This document shows positions 1 through 5,343 of a stretch of DNA of 8,980 nucleotides, piece after piece. The position numbers and the translations under genes were made by a program. The DNA comes from an uncultured Chromatiaceae bacterium. GTDB taxonomy: Bacteria; Pseudomonadota; Gammaproteobacteria; Enterobacterales; Alteromonadaceae. The notes below the pieces were generated by a model. That model saw only the letters and a list, made by a program, of their open reading frames with translations, did no database searches and had not been told where the DNA came from. The stretch is from NCBI GenBank assembly GCA_946481195.1, contig CAMLNG010000125.1:1-8980 (forward strand), written 5' to 3'. How positions within the stretch are numbered: position 1 is the stretch's first letter; each line of letters starts with the position of its first letter.

Positions 1-582
1 GGCATTATGGCTGCTTATGGGCTTTTTGTGATCACCGGTTATCTGGAAGAAACGCAGCAACGGCTCAGGGCTGAAGCAGTATCGGATCCGCTGACCGGAC
101 AACTAAACCGGCGCGGTCTGAACGAAGCAGTAGTAGGTTGTCTGAGTTACCTGCAGCGCAATCAGCAGCCGGCAGCGTTACTGATGATAGATCTGGACCA
201 TTTTAAACGTGTTAACGACCAGTTCGGCCACGATGGCGGCGATTTGGTGTTGGTGCAAACGGCCAAAGCCATCAAAACCATGCTGCGCCAGAGTGACGTG
301 CTGGCCCGCTTTGGTGGCGAAGAGTTTCTGGTGTTTTTACCGGCGGCCAACCGGGACATGGCCCAGCGCACCGCAGAGCGCCTGCTCGAAGGTGTCCGCC
401 AGCTGGAATGGCCGGCGTCGATGCCGGAAGATTACCAACTGACCATCAGTATCGGCGTCAGTGTGTTTGGCCCGGATTATGATTTTGGCCGCACGCTGCG
501 GCTCGCTGATCAGGCACTTTATCGCGCCAAACAAAATGGCCGCGACCGCATCGAATTCGCCGGGACAGCTGCCGAGTATTAA
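1..582 (+). CDS. Membrane-anchored GGDEF diguanylate cyclase, 3' part (5' end outside window)
   Basis: The product makes the second messenger cyclic di-GMP from two GTP. The reading frame is open to base 1, so the gene begins upstream; numbering here is from the Met at base 7. Residues 1-12 look like the end of a transmembrane helix, followed by a short charged linker and then the GGDEF domain from DPLTG (27-31) onward. Visible motifs are the metal and substrate segment IDLDHFKRVND (61-71), the active-site GGEEF (103-107) preceded by RF, and an intact RxxD inhibitory site (R94, D97) exactly five residues before GGEEF. The late ISIGVS strand and the ADQALYRAKQNGRDR helix that usually close the domain are present. 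The gene therefore looks catalytically competent and feedback-inhibited. The sensory N-terminal part is not visible, so the input signal is unknown. The next gene starts 86 nt downstream. Confidence 0.93.
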   Translation, partial: GIMAAYGLFVITGYLEETQQRLRAEAVSDPLTGQLNRRGLNEAVVGCLSYLQRNQQPAALLMIDLDHFKRVNDQFGHDGGDLVLVQTAKAIKTMLRQSDVLARFGGEEFLVFLPAANRDMAQRTAERLLEGVRQLEWPASMPEDYQLTISIGVSVFGPDYDFGRTLRLADQALYRAKQNGRDRIEFAGTAAEY

Positions 583-589
583 AGGCCTG

Positions 590-598
590 TGGTACAAT
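590..598 (+). promoter_or_regulatory. Candidate extended -10 promoter for the transporter-ssb pair
   Basis: TGG followed by TACAAT matches an extended -10 element (TGnTATAAT, one mismatch). It lies in the 86-nt gap between the cyclase stop and the transporter start, giving a predicted leader of roughly 65 nt. No convincing -35 hexamer is seen at 16-18 nt upstream, so the call rests on the extended -10 alone. Confidence 0.35.
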
Positions 599-668
599 CT
601 GCCGCTCTTTTGCTGCCCGCCATTTTCTGCTGCGGGTACTGCCTGAATCGACTTGAGATCCATCAGAT

Positions 669-2027
669 ATGCAACATTTAACCGCACTGGAACGGCGGGC
701 CGCGATTTCGCTGGCGCTGGTTTTTGCGTTCCGTATGCTGGGCCTGTTTATGCTGATCCCGGTTTTTGCTATTTACGGCAAAGACTTAGTTGGTTTTTCA
801 CCGGTCTGGATTGGCCTGGCCATTGGTGCTTATGGCCTGACGCAGGCCGTTTTACAAATTCCGATGGGCTGGTTGTCGGACCGCATTGGCCGTTTGCCGG
901 TGATGTTGTTGGGCCTGACCTTGTTTGCCGTGGGGTCCGTCGTCGCAGCACTGGCAGAATCTGTCTATGGCGTGACTCTAGGCCGCATTTTACAAGGCAT
1001 GGGCGCGATTTCCGGCGCAGTGTTGGCCTTAGCTGCGGATGTGACGCGGGAAGAGCAGCGCCCGAAAGTGATGGCGGTGATTGGCGCCACTATAGGTTTA
1101 TCTTTTGCGGTGTCGATGATTGCCGGCCCGGCGCTGGCTGCAGTGGGCGGCTTGAGTGCGATTTTCTGGTTCACTGCCGCGCTGGCGCTGACGGGAATTG
1201 TGATAGTGCTGACACTGGTACCAAAAACCCGGCAGCAGGCCATCGACAGTGAAGCTTTAGCCCGGCCTGGATTTATCTGGCAGTTGTTTTGTCACCCGCA
1301 ACTGCGGTTACTGAATCTGGGGGTGCTGATGCTGCACCTGCTGCTGACGGCGATTTTTGTCGTGATCCCGGCACAATTGCTCGCGGACGGTTTAGCAGCG
1401 CCACAACACTGGCAGGTCTATCTGCCGGTATTTGTCGCGGCTTTTGTGCTGATGGTGCCACTGATGATCTTGTCGATGCGGCGGCAACAGGAAAAAGGTT
1501 ATTTTTTATTCGCTATCGGCTTGCTGATTGTAAGTTTATTGTTAATGATTAGTGGCGGGCTGTGGCCACTGGCAATTGCCCTGCTGGTGTTTTTCACCGG
1601 GTTTAACTATTTAGAAGCCAGTATGCCGGCGCTGGTGTCGCGGATTGCACCGGCCGGCCAAAAAGGCACCGCGATGGGCATTTATGCCAGTCTGCAGTTT
1701 TTTGGTGCCTTTTTAGGCGGGGTTTTAGGTGGCAGTATTTCCGGCCAGTTTGGCGTTTCCAGCCTGTTTGCCCTTGCCGGCGGAATTGGTTTAATATGGC
1801 TTTTTCTGGCCACGCGCATGCAAGTCCCGCAGCGGGCCCAACGCTTGTCTTATAAGGTCTCCGGCGTCGATGACGCTGCAGCCAAAACGCTGGTCCGCCA
1901 GCTCAGCAGCCTCAGTGGCGTGCTGGAAGCGACAGTTGTCGTCAACGAACAACGCTGTTATTTAAAAGTCAGCTCCGCCGGTTTTGACCCGCAACAGGTT
2001 GAAGCTTTGCTGAGTCGTCACAGTTAA
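669..2027 (+). CDS. yajR: YajR-like major facilitator superfamily transporter with C-terminal YAM domain
   Basis: This is an inner-membrane secondary transporter, probably a proton-coupled efflux pump as inferred for the YajR family; the substrate is unknown. The 452-residue protein opens with [19 protein letters not shown], close to the start of E. coli YajR. It shows the MFS signature motif [10 protein letters not shown] (67-75), between the second and third membrane segments, then about twelve hydrophobic segments up to about residue 385. [20 protein letters not shown] in the second half also matches YajR. Residues about 390-452 form a soluble tail with the alpha/beta pattern of the YAM domain ([17 protein letters not shown], then LEATVVV and CYLKV), which distinguishes YajR from plain drug exporters. 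The ribosome-binding site is weak (GAG at 655-657). The stop codon is 14 nt before the ssb start, so the two genes are probably co-transcribed. Confidence 0.9.
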   Translation: MQHLTALERRAAISLALVFAFRMLGLFMLIPVFAIYGKDLVGFSPVWIGLAIGAYGLTQAVLQIPMGWLSDRIGRLPVMLLGLTLFAVGSVVAALAESVYGVTLGRILQGMGAISGAVLALAADVTREEQRPKVMAVIGATIGLSFAVSMIAGPALAAVGGLSAIFWFTAALALTGIVIVLTLVPKTRQQAIDSEALARPGFIWQLFCHPQLRLLNLGVLMLHLLLTAIFVVIPAQLLADGLAAPQHWQVYLPVFVAAFVLMVPLMILSMRRQQEKGYFLFAIGLLIVSLLLMISGGLWPLAIALLVFFTGFNYLEASMPALVSRIAPAGQKGTAMGIYASLQFFGAFLGGVLGGSISGQFGVSSLFALAGGIGLIWLFLATRMQVPQRAQRLSYKVSGVDDAAAKTLVRQLSSLSGVLEATVVVNEQRCYLKVSSAGFDPQQVEALLSRHS

Positions 2028-2029
2028 TC

Positions 2030-2034
2030 AGGAG
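2030..2034 (+). promoter_or_regulatory. Shine-Dalgarno sequence of ssb that decides its start
   Basis: AGGAG lies three bases after the transporter stop codon. Its 7-nt spacing to ATG 2042 is ideal, while its 1-nt spacing to ATG 2036 would not work. The position suggests ssb is translated from its own site within a shared message. Confidence 0.85.
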
Positions 2035-2041
2035 AATGCGC

Positions 2042-2716
2042 ATGGCGCGTGGAATTAATAAAGTCATTTTGATCGGTAACTTAGGTGCAGATCCTGAAGT
2101 TCGTTACATGCCAACCGGCGGTGCTGTGGCCAATATCACCATTGCAACTTCAGAATCCTGGACTGACAAACAGACCAATGAGAAAAAAGAACAGACTGAA
2201 TGGCACCGTGTGGTGATCTATCAGCGTCTGGCTGAAATCGCCGGTGAATACCTGCGTAAAGGCAGCAAAGTGTATATCGAAGGCCGTCTGCGTACGCGCA
2301 AATGGCAGGACCAGCAAGGCGTTGAGCGTTTCACTACAGAAATTATCGCCAACGAACTGCAGATGTTAGACGGCCGTGGCGAAGGCCAAAGTGCTCAGAT
2401 GGGTGGCGCACCAGGTATGGGCGCAGGCGCGGCAATGGGCGGCATGGCTGCACCGGCACAAGCCTACCAGGCACCACAAAACCGCGCGCCGCAAGCAGCG
2501 CCGGCTGCACAGCAAAATTACAACCGGGCCCCGGCCGCTGCACAACAAGGCTTTAACCAGCCTGCACCAGCGGCGCCAGCCTACAATCAGGCCCCGGCCC
2601 AACCGGCATATAACCAGCCACAACAAGGTTTTAATCAGCCGCAACAAGGCGGTTTTGGCCAGCAACGTGGCCCGATGGAACCGCCAATCGATTTCGATGA
2701 CGATATTCCGTTTTGA
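2042..2716 (+). CDS. ssb: Single-stranded DNA-binding protein SSB
   Basis: SSB coats single-stranded DNA as a homotetramer in replication, repair and recombination and recruits partners through its C-terminal tip. The ATG at 2042 is chosen over the in-frame ATG at 2036 because AGGAG (2030-2034) is 7 nt from the former but only 1 nt from the latter, and because [15 protein letters not shown] matches the conserved SSB start. Residues 1-110 form the OB fold, with [23 protein letters not shown] and [11 protein letters not shown] nearly as in E. coli. Residues about 111-212 are a disordered linker rich in Gln, Pro, Ala and Asn with repeated [YF]N[QR] units. The last residues, DFDDDIPF, are the canonical acidic partner-binding tip. 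At 224 residues it is longer than the 178-residue E. coli protein, entirely through the linker. The gene ends before a strong terminator. Confidence 0.97.
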   Translation: MARGINKVILIGNLGADPEVRYMPTGGAVANITIATSESWTDKQTNEKKEQTEWHRVVIYQRLAEIAGEYLRKGSKVYIEGRLRTRKWQDQQGVERFTTEIIANELQMLDGRGEGQSAQMGGAPGMGAGAAMGGMAAPAQAYQAPQNRAPQAAPAAQQNYNRAPAAAQQGFNQPAPAAPAYNQAPAQPAYNQPQQGFNQPQQGGFGQQRGPMEPPIDFDDDIPF

Positions 2717-2760
2717 GTCGAACCTTTATAATAATATAACGTAAAAGTATAATATTTAAC

Positions 2761-2800
2761 GCGGGTAAGTAACAAAATCAGTTGCTTACCTGCTGTTTTT
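2761..2800 (+). terminator. Rho-independent terminator after ssb
   Basis: A 13-bp stem (2761-2773 with 2781-2793, including two G-T pairs) encloses the 7-nt loop AAAATCA and is followed by TGTTTTT. It is 45 nt after the ssb stop and is the strongest terminator in the window, separating the transporter-ssb group from what follows. Confidence 0.88.
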
Positions 2801-2996
2801 AGATTTGCAATACATAATAAAATAATTACCAGCTCCATCTGAGCCCATCGCTTTGTATGTGACCCGGATATTCAATTCATCTTCTTCCCGCAATTATTTG
2901 CCAATAATATCTGATACCCGTATTCAGTTTTTGCCTTGCTGATTTTTCTGCTTGTTTAATAGGTCGATTGGCGTCATTTAAAGAGACCAGACTCAC
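2786..2996 (-). pseudogene. Possible remnant of a small minus-strand gene with one frameshift
   Basis: Read on the minus strand, GTG at 2996 opens a frame beginning VSLVSLNDANRPIKQAEKSA and running to a stop at 2877-2879. Dropping one base from the GGG run at 2887-2889 joins it to a second frame containing EEDELNIRVTYKAMG and ending YFIMYCKSKNSR at a TAA at 2786-2788. The joined product would be about 69 residues. Both halves have protein-like composition, but no family is recognised. No good ribosome-binding site precedes the GTG, and the upstream open stretch (to about 3093) has no ATG. In AT-rich DNA such open frames can arise by chance, so this is only a candidate. A sequencing error in the G run is an alternative to true decay. 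Confidence 0.17.
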
Positions 2997-3421
2997 TATA
3001 AAAATTAAATCCAAGTTTTAACTTGGTGTTCTGTGAACAGACGCGACAGTTACTATCCTTACCTATGGAAGACGATAAGACATTTGTTATTGCTCATACG
3101 ATGGCTGTTCATGATGAGCATCTGGTTTTGAGCAATGATCAGGCAAAGCGATTTTTAGTTTTTGCATTTTTTTTGCAGAGATAAGACTTTGTAAATATTT
3201 CTGTCTGAGCTGGGCTAACGAATCACAATACCCCAATTAAGCAATTGATATTGTTTTAAATTTGTATGATTTGTTGAAATCGCAATACATACGGAATGCC
3301 GGGATCACTGTCGATGTTCTACAGGTGGGTGGTTATTTTTCAGTCGTTTTGAGTTTATTTATGCGGCAGGTCTACTAGTATCAATTGGAAATTTCAGCGT
3401 TTCAGGAAAAAGGATTAGGTT
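2801..3421. other. AT-rich intergenic region of about 620 bp without a confident gene
   Basis: It lies between the ssb terminator and the lipoprotein gene. It contains the possible minus-strand remnant, two neighbouring palindromes (3011-3039), and a cluster of GAGCA/TGCTC repeats (3089-3136) that can pair in two ways. A T-rich stretch with eight consecutive T follows at 3167-3174. From 3185 to 3421 nothing beyond the lipoprotein ribosome-binding site and a weak promoter-like pair (TTGAGT at 3349, TACTAG at 3373) was seen. Its size and composition differ from the tightly packed flanks, so it may hold regulatory sites for the lipoprotein gene or be a scar of gene loss. Confidence 0.6.
3011..3039. 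repeat. Two adjacent inverted repeats, possible operator sites
   Basis: CCAAGTT-TT-AACTTGG (3011-3026) is a perfect 7-bp inverted repeat with a 2-nt centre. One base later, TGTTC-TGT-GAACA (3027-3039) is a perfect 5-bp inverted repeat with a 3-nt centre. Both have the size and symmetry of binding sites for dimeric repressors or activators. They lie about 380 bp before the lipoprotein start. No regulator can be named from the sequence, and no T tract follows, so they do not resemble a terminator. Confidence 0.35.
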
Positions 3422-5014
3422 ATGGGAACTCATATGACAAAACTTCTGGCCCTTTCCGCGTTGTCTGTTTTAGTTCTAACTGCCTGCGGCAGTGATGACA
3501 AAGAAACCGCCCCACCAAAACCCCCAGTAGTAGTAGTAGTTCCTCCAACAACGCCGGCACCATTGACATTTGTGGTTAGCGGTGGTGTTACCAATGCAAA
3601 TACCGGCAATGTAATTACCGGCACTGTGACTTTAAGTTTTAAAGAAGGTGACGTCGCTTCTGCCAATGTGGTTGACCTCAGTGGTACGGCAATCACGTCC
3701 CTGACGACGACAGATGGTAGTTTTGCATTCAGGCTGAAGTCCGGTGCCACGCCACAAAATTTCAGTGTCGTGGTCAGTGCCGCTGGTTACCTGAGTAAAA
3801 GCTATGTGCTGGATTTAAGTAATACATCTGCTTCGATAACAACCCAGTTTGAGCTGGTGGCTACCAATGGGACAGGTGTGGTGGCTGCGACACAAGCAGC
3901 GACTGTTGCAGCTGGCACTGTTGCCACTGAAGTGGCAGTCCAGGCTAACCAAAGCGGCACGGCAGCTGGGGTTACAGTGCCCGCGGGCACTGTGTTGCAA
4001 TCGGCAAACGGCACTGCGATTGCCGGAACTTCAGTCAATATGAATGTTGCTACCGCTGCGAAAACAGCGACTGGCGATGCCGTGACTTTGGCAGATGTGT
4101 TACCACAAGGCTTGAATCAAGGCACTGACAATCTGGTGCGTGTGCCGTTGGCTGGTGCCAGTGTGACCATGGCTGATAATCAGGGCAACAAAATCAAGAA
4201 GTTCTCTTCACCGGTCACCGTGAATTTAAATGTTCCGGCTGGTCCTGGTGTTGCGGCAGGCAATATGGTATCCGTCAGCTCATACGACGAAGATACCGGG
4301 ACATGGAAGCGTGATGAATTCAGCGCCAAACTGGGCGCCTTAAATACCGCCACTAACACTTTTCCGCTTTCGTTCCAGACCGACCACTTAACCTTTTTTG
4401 GGGCTGGACGTTCAGAACCAGTTTGTCCAGTGGATATGGCGTACACAGTTACAGGTGCAGCAGTGCCAGCCGGTGGCCTTAGTCTATATATAGAAAGCTC
4501 AGACGCTATCGCTGTTGGGGGGATTGCCGCCGGTGTGACCTCTGGTCGTTTGTTCAGTGCAGCAACAGTTGCCCGTTTTGGTATTTACCAAGGTGCTGCT
4601 GGTCGGGTGAAAATCACTGACCGGAGCGACAAAAATGTGGTGTGGTATGACTCAGTCAATGAAGTGCCTATCTGTGGCAATATAGCGATCACACTAGGGA
4701 ATCCGAATGCAACCCTCGTCAATGAGAACTTCTCTGTGAACCTGGTGTGCAGCAATGATACCACTGTCACCAAAGCTTTAACCGGAGCATTGGTCAGTTA
4801 CGGTTTAGCGGGTAAAACCAAGGTACAAGCCACTGATAACAACAACGGCAGCTACAGTCTGACCAGTCTGGTACAAGGCAGTAACTATGAAGTGAAGGTT
4901 CAGCCAGTGGGTGTAGCCGGAGCCGCCGTGACCAACTTCACCGTGACAGCTAACGGTACTGCCGAATCCGGCAACATCAATATTGCTTGTCAGACTGGTA
5001 CTGGTGCGGGTTAA
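3422..5014 (+). CDS. Large beta-rich outer-membrane lipoprotein of unknown function
   Basis: The 530-residue protein starts at ATG 3422, 7 nt after AGGA (3411-3414); ATG 3434 is an in-frame alternative. Residues 5-22 form a lipoprotein signal ending in the lipobox LTAC, with Cys22 lipidated. Gly at +2 (no Asp) predicts sorting to the outer membrane. A Pro/Val tether (about 30-46, with V36-V40) follows. Residues about 48-150 resemble a carboxypeptidase-regulatory or transthyretin-like beta domain (TTDGSFAF at 96-103, AAGY at 120-123). Residues about 180-330 form a second beta domain beginning VTVPAGTVL (184-192) and holding SYDEDTGTWKRD (287-298) and HLTFFGAG (322-329). The C-terminal third has a similar NNNGSYSL segment (473-480) and four Cys (335, 418, 443, 523) that could pair. 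It precedes the polysaccharide export genes, so a surface or matrix role is plausible but unproven. No enzyme motif was seen. Confidence 0.85.
   Translation: MGTHMTKLLALSALSVLVLTACGSDDKETAPPKPPVVVVVPPTTPAPLTFVVSGGVTNANTGNVITGTVTLSFKEGDVASANVVDLSGTAITSLTTTDGSFAFRLKSGATPQNFSVVVSAAGYLSKSYVLDLSNTSASITTQFELVATNGTGVVAATQAATVAAGTVATEVAVQANQSGTAAGVTVPAGTVLQSANGTAIAGTSVNMNVATAAKTATGDAVTLADVLPQGLNQGTDNLVRVPLAGASVTMADNQGNKIKKFSSPVTVNLNVPAGPGVAAGNMVSVSSYDEDTGTWKRDEFSAKLGALNTATNTFPLSFQTDHLTFFGAGRSEPVCPVDMAYTVTGAAVPAGGLSLYIESSDAIAVGGIAAGVTSGRLFSAATVARFGIYQGAAGRVKITDRSDKNVVWYDSVNEVPICGNIAITLGNPNATLVNENFSVNLVCSNDTTVTKALTGALVSYGLAGKTKVQATDNNNGSYSLTSLVQGSNYEVKVQPVGVAGAAVTNFTVTANGTAESGNINIACQTGTGAG
3526..3540 (+). 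repeat. (AGT)5 trinucleotide repeat in the lipoprotein tether
   Basis: Five perfect AGT units encode most of the Val36-Val40 run in the tether between lipidated Cys22 and the first folded domain. Slippage here would change tether length in single-residue steps without breaking the frame. Confidence 0.7.
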
Positions 5015-5025
5015 TTTGCCTGCTG

Positions 5026-5059
5026 TAAAGCAGAGCGTATGGAAATGCGCTCTGCTTTA
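5026..5059 (+). terminator. Hairpin terminator after the lipoprotein gene
   Basis: A 14-bp stem (5026-5039 with 5046-5059, one T-G pair) has a 6-nt loop, TGGAAA. It starts 11 nt after the lipoprotein stop. The upstream arm begins TAAA and the downstream arm ends TTTA, followed by ACATT, so the T tract is short and partly inside the stem. Termination may be incomplete. It separates the lipoprotein gene from the export operon and supports an independent promoter for the latter. Confidence 0.65.
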
Positions 5060-5123
5060 ACATTGCGGTCGACTAGTCATGTTTTCCACCCTGCGCCCTA
5101 CAGAGATCTGCTGTGAGCAACGG

Positions 5124-5140
5124 TTGGCAGAATCATTGCC
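5124..5140 (+). promoter_or_regulatory. Sigma-54 (-24/-12) promoter candidate for the polysaccharide export operon
   Basis: TTGGCA-GAATCA-TTGCC fits the sigma-54 consensus TTGGCACG-N4-TTGCW. All of TTGGCA and TTGC match, and the invariant GG (5126-5127) and GC (5138-5139) are separated by the required 10 nt. The predicted transcription start is near 5151, giving a leader of about 190 nt before the yjbH start. Sigma-54 promoters need an activator ATPase bound upstream; no specific site is recognised, although a GACTAGTC palindrome lies at 5071-5078. No convincing sigma-70 promoter was seen in this gap. Confidence 0.5.
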
Positions 5141-5292
5141 CTTACCAAACTCCTGTAAAAACAAACACAAAACGCCAATGTCGCCTAGATAAAGTGATTA
5201 CTTAGCACTACGCTGTTTATGAGTTCAAAAGTACAAAACAAGGGATCTGTTGTGTTGCTACCGACAAAATTAAGCCTGTCCGGTGAGCATTT

Positions 5293-5330
5293 TTACAACC
5301 TGATCCAGTTGTAACCAGCGTTAACTGGAT
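5293..5330 (+). promoter_or_regulatory. Overlapping, mutually exclusive hairpins in the yjbH leader
   Basis: Hairpin 1 pairs TTACAAC (5293-5299) with GTTGTAA (5308-5314). Hairpin 2 pairs ATCCAGTT (5303-5310) with AACTGGAT (5323-5330). Both are perfect and share bases 5308-5310, so only one can form fully. Hairpin 2 ends 13 nt before the start codon, beside the weak ribosome-binding site GAAG (5332-5335). The arrangement could be an RNA switch affecting translation, or a pair of protein-binding inverted repeats in DNA. No known riboswitch class is recognised. Confidence 0.35.
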
Positions 5331-5343
5331 TGAAGTGCCCACA

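Noticed and set aside
614..638. TGCCCGC/GCGGGTA hairpin in the transporter leader as a terminator for the cyclase gene
   Set aside because: The 7-bp stem includes a G-T pair, the loop is 11 nt, and no T run follows.
653..1252. 199-codon ORF in another frame inside the transporter gene
   Set aside because: It overlaps the clearly conserved YajR-like frame and its Gly/Arg/Cys-rich composition is typical of an out-of-frame shadow.
2036..2041. Upstream ATG as the ssb start (adds Met-Arg)
   Set aside because: It is only 1 nt from the Shine-Dalgarno AGGAG, while ATG 2042 is 7 nt away and gives the conserved SSB N-terminus.
3065..3184. Plus-strand 39-codon ORF beginning MEDDKTFVIAHTMA
   Set aside because: No Shine-Dalgarno precedes the ATG, the AT-rich context makes short open frames common, the tail is encoded largely by T runs, and no family is recognised.
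2801..3421. c-di-GMP (GEMM) or other known riboswitch before the lipoprotein gene
   Set aside because: None of the conserved riboswitch cores could be recognised by eye.
5335..5343. GTG as the yjbH start (adds Met-Pro-Thr)
   Set aside because: ATG 5344 gives a standard MKK signal peptide and has GAAG at better spacing.
2717..5343. RfaH ops/JUMPstart element before the polysaccharide genes
   Set aside because: No GGCGGTAG-type core was found in the non-coding stretches; GGTAGC occurrences at about 7543 and 8683 are inside coding sequence.
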